Assembly: GCA_030639305.1 (NCBI GenBank)
Contig: DAOWCY010000065.1
Span: forward strand, 1 to 32,425
Reading direction: 5' to 3'
From: JAGLQA01 sp023135565
GTDB taxonomy: Bacteria > Acidobacteriota > Aminicenantia > UBA2199
DNA: 32,425 nt
A program made the translations under genes and the position numbers. Every line of letters starts with the position of its first letter. The first letter of the stretch is position 1. This document shows, piece by piece, positions 1 to 7,678 of this stretch. Under the pieces are notes generated by a model. It had not been told where the DNA came from. It saw nothing but the letters and a program-made list of their open reading frames with translations, and searched no databases.

Positions 1-202
1 CACTCGCGTGGGGAAGCGTTGAACGGTGGTGCTTTTCGACGAGCTAACACACCCCGTCACTTCGGGGCAAAAAACAAAAAAGCCCCTCAGTGCCACCCCT
101 CTCGAGAGGGGAATTTTAGCTTCTCAATCATCAAAAGCCCGTCTCTTTTGCTTTTTCTCTGTGCCCTCTGTGGCTATATTAATTTCATGGTAGGGAAAAC
201 TC
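1..202. other. Intergenic left edge with hairpins
   Basis: No gene is supported here. Bases 2-22 read T-R-V-G-K-R-stop, the same repeat-encoded tail seen at the ends of the genes at 21348 and 22857, so a plus-strand gene may end just inside the left edge. Two hairpins are visible: CCCCG/CGGGG around 52-67 and the perfect palindrome at 96-111. The remainder, up to the stop codon of the manC-like gene, shows nothing I recognise. Confidence 0.5.
45..113. repeat. Interspersed palindrome repeat, left copy
   Basis: TAACACACCCCG at 45-56 is followed by the perfect palindrome CCCCTCTCGAGAGGGG at 96-111. The same two blocks in the same order occur at 32332-32343 and 32379-32394, where the palindrome is CCCCTCTCAAGAGGGG. 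It is therefore a dispersed repeat, and the window happens to begin and end with a copy. Confidence 0.6.
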
Positions 203-1276
203 TCAGGAATTGCGTTTTTTTAATTCGTTGAGTACCTTCTTGACTTCCTGGACCTGCTTGATATCCGCCACCAGGATACCGTTCTCCGTATTGATCACCG
301 CCACATTTTCCAGGCCGATCACCGCGATGGGCTTCTCTTCCGTAGAAAATATCAAAGAATCCCGGGAATCTATAAAAATACTGTTTTCCCGGACTGCCGC
401 ATTGTCCTGTTTATCTTTGTCGTTCAATTCGTATACACTGGACCAAGCGCCCACATCACTCCAACCGAAACGGGCTTTAAACATCCTTACTTCTTTGACC
501 TTTTCCATAAGGGCATAGTCTATAGATTGCTTTTCGATGTTATTAAAAATCCCGGTGAACTTTTCCTTATCGTCGAAAGCTTCTTCCAGGGCTAAATATT
601 GCTCGTAATAGTAAGGCGAATATTCAGCCAAAAGTTCCTTAAAATGGCGCAGCTTGTAAACAAACATACCGGAATTCCAGTAATAGTTCCCGGCTTTTAC
701 ATACTTTTCCGCCACCGCCAACTCCGGCTTCTCTTTAAACTCGACGACATTAAAAAATTCCCTGTCACCGGGCTGCACCGGTTCCTTTTCGGCAAAGTTA
801 ATGTAACCGTAACCGGTATGGGGCATGTCGGGCTTTATACCGGATGTGATGATGAATTTCTGCTCGGCAAAGTCTAAGGCAGCTAAAAATTGCGCGGCAA
901 AAGTATCGACGTCGGGGATATAATGGTCCGCCGGTACAACAACTACATTGGCGTCGCTGCCGGCCCGGGAAAGCACTATATTCGACAAAATCAGACAAGG
1001 GGCCGTATTCTTAGGCGACGGTTCGGCAATATAGTTCTCTTCTTTGAAACCGGGTATGGCTTCTTTCACTGCGGCGAGATATTTCCCGTCAGCGACGATA
1101 AAAATATTTTCCACAGTTAGGAACTCTTTTAACCTGTTATAGGTCTGCGTTATCAAAGGTTCCGTGCCTACGATGCTCAAGAATTGTTTGGGTTTTTCCC
1201 CGGTGCTCCAGGGCCAGAACCGGGTGCCCTGACCACCGGCCATAATCAGTCCGTAATAATTTTTTACCTTTTTCAT
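203..1276 (-). CDS. manC: Mannose-1-phosphate guanylyltransferase
   Basis: Makes GDP-mannose from mannose-1-phosphate and GTP in the cytoplasm, supplying mannose, fucose or related sugars for polysaccharide or O-antigen. The nucleotidyltransferase signature LIMAGGQGTRFWP is at residues 10-22, a KPKQF motif follows at about 28-32, and GWSDVGAWSS lies in the C-terminal half. These are typical of the GT-A nucleotidyltransferase family. At 357 residues it has the pyrophosphorylase domain without the phosphomannose isomerase domain found in bifunctional ManC/AlgA proteins. The start is ATG at 1276. There is no clear Shine-Dalgarno, but TATGAT lies 11 bases upstream, so translation may be leaderless. 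It is a single gene with no evident operon partner. The family call is secure; the physiological pathway is inferred. Confidence 0.93.
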   Translation of the reverse strand: MKKVKNYYGLIMAGGQGTRFWPWSTGEKPKQFLSIVGTEPLITQTYNRLKEFLTVENIFIVADGKYLAAVKEAIPGFKEENYIAEPSPKNTAPCLILSNIVLSRAGSDANVVVVPADHYIPDVDTFAAQFLAALDFAEQKFIITSGIKPDMPHTGYGYINFAEKEPVQPGDREFFNVVEFKEKPELAVAEKYVKAGNYYWNSGMFVYKLRHFKELLAEYSPYYYEQYLALEEAFDDKEKFTGIFNNIEKQSIDYALMEKVKEVRMFKARFGWSDVGAWSSVYELNDKDKQDNAAVRENSIFIDSRDSLIFSTEEKPIAVIGLENVAVINTENGILVADIKQVQEVKKVLNELKKRNS

Positions 1277-1369
1277 CTACAATAATTATCATAAATCCGT
1301 CAAAAACACAATACCCGCGAAAGTATTTATCCGGTTCCGGGAAAAAAATAAAAAAAATCCCTTTTTCTC

Positions 1370-1398
1370 TTGACATTTTGTTTGCAACGCGGTATATT
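1370..1398 (+). promoter_or_regulatory. Sigma70-type promoter of the RHH gene
   Basis: TTGACA at 1370-1375 and TATATT at 1393-1398 are separated by exactly 17 bases. The ATG at 1450 and its AAGGAGG site lie just downstream. Confidence 0.8.
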
Positions 1399-1406
1399 GT
1401 AATTGA

Positions 1407-1435
1407 ATTACAAATTACAAATTACAAGATTACAA
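1407..1435 (+). promoter_or_regulatory. Four ATTACAA heptamers, possible operator
   Basis: ATTACAA occurs three times in tandem and once more after a single G, between the -10 box and the ribosome binding site. Ribbon-helix-helix proteins often bind short direct repeats in their own promoters, so this is a candidate autoregulatory operator. Caution: similar AAATTACAA strings occur in other intergenic DNA here, around 12714 and 22699, so they may be background. Confidence 0.35.
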
Positions 1436-1449
1436 AGAAGGAGGTAATC

Positions 1450-1896
1450 ATGAAACAAGAAGACAAGAAGAAAAAAGATGAAAAGGAAAAACAAGAAGAG
1501 GTAAAAACGAACCCGGAAGAGAAGGACAGCCGGGAAGAAACGAAGGATGAGACAAAAGAGAGCCGGGAGAAAGGCCGGAATGTATTCGAGGAATTCGGCG
1601 ACCAGGTGGGACAGTTTGCCACCAAAACCTTTGAATCCCTTAAAAAGAGTATCGACAAAGCGATGGTTGCGCGGAATACGGTGCTTACTATCCGGGTCAA
1701 TGATGAAGCCAATGAAAAGTTGACCATGTTGGTTGAAACCGGGCTTTTCAAGAGCCGTTCCGAAAGCGCGGCGTTTCTTATCGAAGAGGGTATCAAATAC
1801 CAGGAACCCCTTTTCGATAAGGTAGAGAAAAAAATGGAAGAGATCAACAAGTTGAAAGAGGAGTTGAAGGGCCTCATTACCGGCGAACTAAAATAA
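1450..1896 (+). CDS. Ribbon-helix-helix protein with charged N-terminus
   Basis: A 148-residue protein. The first ~45 residues are almost entirely Lys, Glu, Asp and other polar residues and are probably disordered. A ribbon-helix-helix-like segment follows at about residues 75-115, with a beta strand around TVLTIRVNDEANEKL and a helix around SRSESAAFLIEEGI. A Lys/Glu-rich C-terminal helix may form a coiled coil. The start is ATG at 1450, because AAGGAGG lies 6 bases upstream and a -10 box lies at 1393; longer readings would begin inside the promoter. RHH proteins usually act as dimeric DNA-binding regulators or antitoxins. No toxin gene is adjacent, so a regulator or DNA-associated protein is more likely. 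The target is unknown. Confidence 0.75.
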   Translation: MKQEDKKKKDEKEKQEEVKTNPEEKDSREETKDETKESREKGRNVFEEFGDQVGQFATKTFESLKKSIDKAMVARNTVLTIRVNDEANEKLTMLVETGLFKSRSESAAFLIEEGIKYQEPLFDKVEKKMEEINKLKEELKGLITGELK

Positions 1897-2009
1897 GCCC
1901 GCCCCACCACGTGGGGGCGATAAGCGGGTGAGCGCTTTTGATTCTCAATTATCAAAAGTTTTGTTCAAACTTTTTCAAAAGTTTGGCCCCCGGCAGGGCC
2001 GCCGGAGGC
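1897..2009 (+). repeat. Palindromic element, copy a
   Basis: Starts with a CCCCACCACGTGGGG-like stem. It contains the shared core GTTTTGTTCAAACTTTTTC then AAAAGTTTGG, and ends with the terminal sequence GCCGCCGGAGGC. It fills the gap between the convergent stops of the RHH gene and the BtuF-like gene, where it could act as a bidirectional transcription terminator (inference). Confidence 0.75.
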
Positions 2010-2030
2010 TCAGATGGCTGAGGACTGGAG

Positions 2031-2855
2031 CTACTCTTCATAGAACAAGCGGTAGAGTTTCCCGGCGATCTGCCCTACCCTGGGTCCCGGCCTCAACCAT
2101 ACATTATCTTTTATAATTTTTATTTTTTTATTTTTGACAGCTTTGATAATGGGATATTTCCCCCACAGCGTTAGGACTTTTTCTTCATCTAACTGCTGGT
2201 AAAATACCGAAAGCTCGATAATAAAATCAGGATTCATGCTGACCACCGACTCGATAGAGATATTGGGATATTCTATATTCCCCCGGTAAGCATTAATCCC
2301 CCCGGCAATTTCCAGGATATCGTTCAAAAAATCTTTTTTCCCGATGATGTACATATTCCGCAATTGATCCCTATTCCTACCGGCGATCAAGAGTGTTTTT
2401 ACTTTTTTTTTATTTGCGGTTTTGCGGCGGATCTCCGCCAGGGTATTTTTTATCCCCGCGGACAGTACCCGGCCCTCCTGTTCTACTTGCAGTTCTTTAG
2501 CTATTATTTCGATGGAATCGTATAACCCCTGCAGCGTGGCATGATTCACCACTACTAATTTTGAGCGCTCCCGCAGAATTTTTACCTTTTTGTAATAAGA
2601 TGGGTAAAGAAAAATAATATCAGGCTGCGCAGCGATTAAAACTTCCAGGTTTAAATCTAATTTAGCCCCCATTTTGGGGATTTTTTTCGCTGCTTCAGGG
2701 AAATCGCAGAACTGTGTATTACCGACGATTTGCTCTCCTTTACCCAGGGCGAATACGATTTCCGTTAGCGCCGGGGCCAGGGTGACGATTTTCCCGGCAC
2801 TAAGCAGCAGCGGCAGCGCCGCCAAAATAAAAAAAACTCGTAAAATTTGTTTCAT
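2031..2855 (-). CDS. Periplasmic substrate-binding protein, BtuF/FhuD type
   Basis: A 274-residue protein with an N-terminal signal peptide (residues 1-20, Lys then a hydrophobic stretch ending LLLSA). The mature part has the class III helical-backbone binding protein pattern: IVTLAPALTEIVFALG at about residues 23-38, then a QPDIIFLYP segment, a long linking helix, and a C-terminal lobe with MNPDFIIE. Family members deliver vitamin B12, haem or ferric siderophores to an ABC importer. No permease or ATPase gene is adjacent, so the substrate cannot be assigned, and the protein may serve a transporter elsewhere. The start is ATG at 2855; only a weak purine-rich stretch precedes it. The leader contains a dispersed repeat module, and no riboswitch was recognised. 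Confidence 0.85.
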   Translation of the reverse strand: MKQILRVFFILAALPLLLSAGKIVTLAPALTEIVFALGKGEQIVGNTQFCDFPEAAKKIPKMGAKLDLNLEVLIAAQPDIIFLYPSYYKKVKILRERSKLVVVNHATLQGLYDSIEIIAKELQVEQEGRVLSAGIKNTLAEIRRKTANKKKVKTLLIAGRNRDQLRNMYIIGKKDFLNDILEIAGGINAYRGNIEYPNISIESVVSMNPDFIIELSVFYQQLDEEKVLTLWGKYPIIKAVKNKKIKIIKDNVWLRPGPRVGQIAGKLYRLFYEE

Positions 2856-2887
2856 TTTTTTCTCGCTACTACGGGCGTACAGGTACT

Positions 2888-2917
2888 CACAGGCAGCCCC
2901 TCATGGACTCCCCGTGC
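2888..2917 (-). repeat. ATGAGGGGCTGCC repeat module in a leader
   Basis: On the minus strand this reads GGGGAG then CCATGAGGGGCTGCC. It matches modules at 22223, 28165 and 28272. It lies between the candidate promoter and start codon of the BtuF-like gene and would be transcribed as part of its leader. Confidence 0.5.
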
Positions 2918-2926
2918 CAGGGGGTA

Positions 2927-2932
2927 ATTATA
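2927..2932 (-). promoter_or_regulatory. Extended -10 promoter of the BtuF-like gene
   Basis: On the minus strand TGATATAAT gives a perfect TATAAT with an upstream TG. The -35 region is weak. The same TGATATAAT occurs before ftsH (15334) and before the three-gene operon (23690). The leader would be about 65 bases long. Confidence 0.55.
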
Positions 2933-2976
2933 TCATGGTTATCGCCGGGTTTCCAGTATTTTCTTTGTTTTAGGGC

Positions 2977-3005
2977 TTGACATTTACACTCATATGGATA
3001 AAAAT
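2977..3005 (+). promoter_or_regulatory. Possible promoter of the DUF4388 gene
   Basis: TTGACA at 2977-2982 is perfect. The -10 region about 17 bases downstream is only AT-rich (TAAAAAT at 2999-3005). It is placed correctly for the gene starting at 3031. Confidence 0.4.
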
Positions 3006-3030
3006 AGGGTATTAAAAAGAGTATCCAAAA

Positions 3031-5946
3031 ATGATAGAAGAAAAAGGAAATTTAAAAGAAACCCCAGCCATGAGGTTACTGTTTACTATATTCGAACAGG
3101 CTGCCACCGGGATTCTCAGCGTTAGAAAAGAGAGCATTCAAAGAATTTTATATTTTTCTAAAGGCAGGTTAATATGGGCAATCTCTAATTCCCCTAAGGA
3201 CGACCTGGAAAAAGTGATTACCGCTCACAATTTAGTTGCCCCAAAAAATGTAGAAAGAGTAAAAAAGATGGTGGAAACTCCCGATGCCTTAGGGAAAGCC
3301 TTGATCGAAAAGGGGCTCATCAGCCTCGAGGAATTGATCGATTGTTCCCGGGAGCAGATAAAAAGGATCGTTGTCGGTGTTTTAAAATGGCGCCGGGGTG
3401 ATTACCGGTTTGTGAGTGAAACCCCGCCGGAAAGGCTGTTGACTCTTGATTTGAATGTAACGGATATTACCGGGGAGTTTATTCTCAAGAACCTGGCTAT
3501 CGGTTATGTCCGGGAAAATATAGGAGCACTGCAGTCGATATATAAAAAAAACCCGGACAACCAAAAAATAGAAAAATACAATCTTTCTGAAGTACAAGAG
3601 CAGATATTAAGAGCTTTTGACGGTACCCAAACGCTGGAAGCGATACTGTCTCAATATTCCGGCGCCAATAAAGAGTCGGTATTAAAGATTATTTATTATT
3701 TTCTAATGGCGGATATTTTATCCGCCGGGGAAGCAGGCGCCGGTGAAGTTCCTGTGCCTGTGGAAGCCGCAGCAGGCGATAGTCCGGGATCAGGACAGCC
3801 GGCATATGACCCGGCGATGCATAATGAAATGCCGGACCTTAATGTAGATGACATAGAATATGCATTCGAGAGGCAGGTGGATTTGGGTATGAAAGAAAAA
3901 GAAGCAGCTCCCCCCCAGGAAGAGAAGCCGGTAGAGCCGGAACCAGCTTTCCAGCATGAAATGCCCGCACCGGCAGGGGAAGCTGAACCCGCGTCCCAGC
4001 CTGAAATGCCCGCCCCGGCAGGGGAAGCGGAACCCGGCTATGAGCCTGGAATGCCATTGGAAGCAGGTGTGGATGACATTGCCGAAAGCCTGGACGGCGC
4101 GTTTATGGAAGAAGAGGAGGGAGAAGGAGCGGAGCAAATAGCCCCCAACCTGGAACAGGCTGCCCCGGCAGCAGAAGGGCCGGTAGAACCGGTTGAGCCG
4201 GCAGTCGGTCCTGGATACGGTAATATAGAAGCAGCGGCCGGCGAAGCGGAAGCTGCTAACTATGATTACCAGGACATGGGGATAGAGCGTGGGGAGGCTG
4301 CCATCATCAACCTGGAGCAGAACGGAGTAGCGCAAGCAGGAATGGAAGCAGACGCGGGAGCAGAAGCAGGTGACAACCTGGAATTTGAAAAGCCCTTAGA
4401 AGTGGAAAGGGGAGAAACAGAGGGCAGCGGTGAAGCCGGAGGCATTGAACCAGACATTGGGGATATGGGAAAAGAAAGGGGAGAAGCAGGCGCCGATTAC
4501 GACTATGATCACATCGAGGCAGGAGGCGAAGCTCCGCAAGCAGCCGCTTATGATGAGGGTATGGTGATTGAAAGAGGAGAAACCGGCGTCGATTCCGAGC
4601 AGGAGGAGATAGCTCCGGCCGGGGAAGCGGTAGAGATAGCCGACGATTACGGCACAGGCAATGTCGGCGCCGAAACAGCAGGCGCAGTAGGCACCGCTAA
4701 TGAGCAGGATCAGGTAGGAGCAGAAGCCGGAGCGGCGGCAGCTCCCAAAAAAAAACCTGCCGGTAAGCTCAAGCAATTGGCGGACGGCACTTATACTTTT
4801 GTCCAGGAAGGAGAAGAAGAGGAAACGGTAATGGGAGTGACCGAAAAGCTCCCGGACAACGAGGCATATACTGTGGGCGCTGAAATACCACCACCAGGGG
4901 AATTTGCAGCCGGAGGGGATATCGCACCGCCCGGGGAATTTGCCGGCGGAGGGGATGTCGCGCCACCCGGGGAATTTAGCGCCGGAGGGGATGTCGCGCC
5001 ACCCGGGAAATTTGCTGCCGGAGGGGATATTGCGCCTCCCGGGGAATTTGCAGCCGACGGAAATAACGCGCCGCCCGGGAAATTTAGCATGAGCGGCGGG
5101 CCGCCGTCTACCGGCCCGGTATTGGCGGATGATGAGGAATTGCTGCCGCCGAAAAAATATCCCGCGGGTAAGGTACTGGAAGACAGGAAGCCGACGAAGC
5201 CGCGCAGGAAGCCGTCGAAGTCCCGGAAAAAACCCGTTAAAAGAAAAGCCGCTGCAGAGAAGAAGGGATCGCGTCCGGTTTACTTAGTATTTATTGCTTT
5301 AGCCGCGATATTGGTCATAAGCGGAGCGATTTTCTTATATTTGAACTACTTACAGACCGATGATGAACCTGTTTTAATCCCGGTAAAAGACAAACAGGCC
5401 AAAGTTCAAAAAGATGGTAGAACCGAAATAGATATGACAAAAGCTGGGCAAACCGGGAAGCAGCAGACCAAGCCCACTCCAAAACCCACAGGGGTTTCTC
5501 CGCAGCCGCCGGGTCAACTCCACCAGCGGTTTGAAGTGAAAAGTAATGAGCTGAAAAACAAACTCCGGCAGCCGGCGATACGGAATTTTTTCACGGAAAA
5601 GTTAGGCGATCCGCAGGCGGTGAAATTCTTCAAGCAGGGTAAATTTATAGAGGCCGGTAACAACTGGAAGAAAGAATTAAAAAAATCGGGTGTCCGGTTC
5701 AGTATTTTGCTGGAGATGGACTGTATGAAGGAGTCGGTTGTCAATGCCTTCTTGAAGACCGAAATGAAGGCAGAATTTTTCTTATTGAACAGGAAGCTGG
5801 GCAAGAGGAATTGTTTCTTAGTCTTGTGGGGAAAATTTTACACGAAACAAGAAGCTGCGGATGCGGTCAAAATGGTTCCTCAATATTTCTGGAAACAGCA
5901 GCATCCACCTGAAGTGATCAGCTTGTCACGCTATCTTGTCAATTAA
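3031..5946 (+). CDS. DUF4388-type protein with disordered middle, TM and SPOR-like domain
   Basis: A 971-residue protein with four parts. Residues 1-130 resemble the DUF4388/PatA-type N-terminal module found in gliding, chemosensory and cell-surface proteins of delta-proteobacteria and Acidobacteria (ILYFSKGRLIWAI, then LGKALIEKGLISLEEL). Residues ~240-720 are low-complexity, rich in Ala, Gly, Glu and Pro, with degenerate repeats around APAGEAEP and six 12-residue repeats of the APPGEFAAGGD type. A Lys/Arg-rich patch at about 715-745 precedes one membrane helix near 750-772. The C-terminal ~85 residues resemble a SPOR-like domain (FLVLWGKFYTKQEAADAV), which in that family binds denuded peptidoglycan. 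The basic patch implies that the large N-terminal part is cytoplasmic and the C-terminus periplasmic. A link from cytoplasm to cell wall is inferred; the exact role is unknown. Confidence 0.75.
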   Translation: MIEEKGNLKETPAMRLLFTIFEQAATGILSVRKESIQRILYFSKGRLIWAISNSPKDDLEKVITAHNLVAPKNVERVKKMVETPDALGKALIEKGLISLEELIDCSREQIKRIVVGVLKWRRGDYRFVSETPPERLLTLDLNVTDITGEFILKNLAIGYVRENIGALQSIYKKNPDNQKIEKYNLSEVQEQILRAFDGTQTLEAILSQYSGANKESVLKIIYYFLMADILSAGEAGAGEVPVPVEAAAGDSPGSGQPAYDPAMHNEMPDLNVDDIEYAFERQVDLGMKEKEAAPPQEEKPVEPEPAFQHEMPAPAGEAEPASQPEMPAPAGEAEPGYEPGMPLEAGVDDIAESLDGAFMEEEEGEGAEQIAPNLEQAAPAAEGPVEPVEPAVGPGYGNIEAAAGEAEAANYDYQDMGIERGEAAIINLEQNGVAQAGMEADAGAEAGDNLEFEKPLEVERGETEGSGEAGGIEPDIGDMGKERGEAGADYDYDHIEAGGEAPQAAAYDEGMVIERGETGVDSEQEEIAPAGEAVEIADDYGTGNVGAETAGAVGTANEQDQVGAEAGAAAAPKKKPAGKLKQLADGTYTFVQEGEEEETVMGVTEKLPDNEAYTVGAEIPPPGEFAAGGDIAPPGEFAGGGDVAPPGEFSAGGDVAPPGKFAAGGDIAPPGEFAADGNNAPPGKFSMSGGPPSTGPVLADDEELLPPKKYPAGKVLEDRKPTKPRRKPSKSRKKPVKRKAAAEKKGSRPVYLVFIALAAILVISGAIFLYLNYLQTDDEPVLIPVKDKQAKVQKDGRTEIDMTKAGQTGKQQTKPTPKPTGVSPQPPGQLHQRFEVKSNELKNKLRQPAIRNFFTEKLGDPQAVKFFKQGKFIEAGNNWKKELKKSGVRFSILLEMDCMKESVVNAFLKTEMKAEFFLLNRKLGKRNCFLVLWGKFYTKQEAADAVKMVPQYFWKQQHPPEVISLSRYLVN
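4888..5103 (+). repeat. Six in-frame 36-bp tandem repeats
   Basis: Six units of 12 codons encode variants of [AP]PPG[EK]F[AS]xGGD[IV]. Units start at 4888, 4924, 4960, 4996, 5032 and 5068. The middle units are nearly identical at DNA level and the outer ones have diverged, as expected for slippage or recombination in a disordered linker. Confidence 0.9.
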
Positions 5947-5956
5947 TATATTCTTT

Positions 5957-6151
5957 GCCTTCGGCGACCAGGGGGCGTTTTTGTAAAATTGCCCCCTGGA
6001 CCCCCAAAAAACTTTTATTAACCCCACTTCGTGGGGAGGCTATAAGCTGCTTCGCAGCAAGGGGAGCGTGTGAGTGCTTTTGATTCTAAACTATCAAAAG
6101 TTTTGATCAAACTTTTTTAAAAGTTTGGCCCCCGGCAAGGCCGCCGGAGGC
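5957..6151 (+). repeat. Palindromic element, copy b (full length)
   Basis: A complete 195-bp copy beginning GCCTTCGGCG and ending GCCGCCGGAGGC, so its ends are inverted repeats. Internal parts in order: stem CCAGGGGGC (5968-5976) with GCCCCCTGG (5991-5999), a CCCCACTTCGTGGGG hairpin, a GCTGCTTCGCAGC hairpin, and the GTTTTGATCAAAC core. A further perfect hairpin GGGTGCGGCGCACCC follows at 6160-6174. It lies between the convergent DUF4388 and fabD genes. Confidence 0.85.
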
Positions 6152-6198
6152 AAAATGTTGGGTGCGGCGCACCCTTCGTAGGGAATAGGCTGCCGGTT

Positions 6199-7104
6199 TT
6201 ATAACTTTTTTAGGGCTTCAAAATCCCGGATGGTGAGGATTTCCGGTACAACATCGAACTCTTTGGCTGCTCTTTTGGCTAATCCGCTGAGTACTTTGCC
6301 GGTGCCGATCTCCGCAAACTTGCTTATTTTTTTCTCTTTTAAGAGCTTCACCATGGTATCATGCCACAGCACCGAACCGGTCACCTGTTTTTTTAATGCT
6401 TCCCGGGCTTCGGCGCCCGTAGTCATCTCCGCCGCGGCGATGTTGTTTACTACCGGGTATTTCAAATCGGCAAACCCGGTATTATCTAAGTCTACCGCCA
6501 GTTTCTCCTGCGCCGGGCGCATCAACTGCGAATGAAAAGGAGCAGAAACAGGCAGGAATTTTGTTTTTTTGGCGGTAATTTTAGCCGCCGCATCTTCTAC
6601 CGCGCTTTTCTCACCCGAAATCACCACCTGGGTGGAACCGTTTCGGTTGGCGATATCCGCGCCGTCTATCTTTGCTATAACCGCTTTGATTTCTTCAATA
6701 TCCGCGCCCATAATGGCAGCCATAGCGCCTTTTCCCACCGGCACCGCCTCCTGCATATACTTGCCTCTTTTATGCACCAGCAGCACCGCATCTTCGTACT
6801 TCAAGCTTCCCGCCGCCACTAAAGCCGAGTATTCGCCCAAACTGTGACCCGCCGCCACAGCCGGTTCTTTGTCCAATAGGTGGTAGAGGATATACGAAAC
6901 GGTTAGCAGGGCAGGCTGTGTATTACCCGTTAATTGTAGTTCTTCTACAGGCCCCTGGAAACAAATTTTAGAAAGGGAATAGCCTAATATTTCGTCTGCC
7001 ATTTTAAAAGTTTTTTTACCGAAGTCAGTTCTTTCGAACAGGTCTTTTCCCATACCCACGGCCTGGGAGCCCTGGCCCGGGAACAAAAACGCATAATCTT
7101 TCAT
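6199..7104 (-). CDS. fabD: Malonyl-CoA:ACP transacylase
   Basis: Transfers malonyl from CoA to acyl carrier protein to supply fatty-acid chain elongation in the cytoplasm. The 301-residue length is normal for FabD. Visible motifs are FPGQGSQ at residues 8-14, the nucleophile motif GHSLGE at 86-91 (catalytic Ser88), an Arg-containing GKYMQEA segment at about 114-120, and catalytic His191 in SAPFHSQLM. AAGGAG precedes the ATG at 7104 at normal spacing. It is usually clustered with fabH, fabG and acpP, but here it stands alone among repeats. A 10-bp hairpin lies upstream at 7137-7160. Confidence 0.96.
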   Translation of the reverse strand: MKDYAFLFPGQGSQAVGMGKDLFERTDFGKKTFKMADEILGYSLSKICFQGPVEELQLTGNTQPALLTVSYILYHLLDKEPAVAAGHSLGEYSALVAAGSLKYEDAVLLVHKRGKYMQEAVPVGKGAMAAIMGADIEEIKAVIAKIDGADIANRNGSTQVVISGEKSAVEDAAAKITAKKTKFLPVSAPFHSQLMRPAQEKLAVDLDNTGFADLKYPVVNNIAAAEMTTGAEAREALKKQVTGSVLWHDTMVKLLKEKKISKFAEIGTGKVLSGLAKRAAKEFDVVPEILTIRDFEALKKL

Positions 7105-7136
7105 ATTTTACTCCTTATTGTACAAGTCGTATTGTC

Positions 7137-7160
7137 AAGAGTTTTTGGGGAAAAACTCTT
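7137..7160 (-). promoter_or_regulatory. Perfect hairpin upstream of fabD
   Basis: AAGAGTTTTT and AAAAACTCTT form a perfect 10-bp stem around a four-base loop. On the minus strand its right arm runs into TTGACA, so it could overlap a promoter or sit in the fabD leader. No good -10 box was found at 17 bases. Confidence 0.4.
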
Positions 7161-7540
7161 AAAACCCTTTATCTTAAACATTCTTGCTTAAACTACTTGC
7201 CCTCCCCCCTTTTGCTCTTTTAGGGCGAGTTCCAGGTATAATAAACTGGTGAAGACCCTGCGTAAAAGTAGATAAAAGCACTGTTCATAAAAACTAAGCT
7301 TCCCTGTTGTTACTTTCATTTTAACCTTCCCTGTCTTACCTTAGCGATCCATTATCGATAAGCTAAGCCAAGAATAACTATTTTTAACAAAATAGAAAGG
7401 AAAAGTCAATAGAAAAGCAAAAAGAAATCAGGGAAAAAATATATCCGCATATAACTTTTTTCGACCGTGTCCGTCTGTGGCGGAAACAACACCACCTCCA
7501 GCTTTCAGCCCCAGCAAACGGGCGTTCGCGAAATCTACAG
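7161..7540. other. Intergenic DNA, no gene recognised
   Basis: AT-rich intergenic sequence. The only feature noted is CAGCTTTCAGCCCCAGCAAA around 7500, which has a close match near 12658 (CAGCTTTCAGTCTCAGCAAA) and so is probably a remnant of another dispersed repeat. Confidence 0.5.
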
Positions 7541-7674
7541 GGGGTGCGCCGCACCCAGCCAATAAGCCGCTTCGCGGCAGGAGCCAACAGTGGCCGATTA
7601 TTGTGTAGAAATCGTATCGCTCATCAGAAGTTTTGATCAAACTTTTACAAAAGTTTTGCCCCCGGCAGGGGGGC
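7541..7674 (+). repeat. Palindromic element, copy c
   Basis: Contains hairpin GGGTGCGCCGCACCC (7542-7556), hairpin GCCGCTTCGCGGC (around 7568-7580), and the core GTTTTGATCAAACTTTT followed by CAAAAGTTTTGCCCCCGGCAGGG. The right terminus is lost. It abuts the 3' end of the broken YoeB-type toxin gene. Confidence 0.75.
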
Positions 7675-7678
7675 ACAT

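Noticed and set aside
2856..2930. Cobalamin riboswitch before the BtuF-like gene
   Set aside because: The short structured leader matches a dispersed repeat module found elsewhere, and no B12-box GCCACTG-type sequence was seen.
4791..5090. A 99-residue minus-strand ORF with NSPGGATSPP repeats
   Set aside because: It is the antisense shadow of the 36-bp repeats in the DUF4388 gene.
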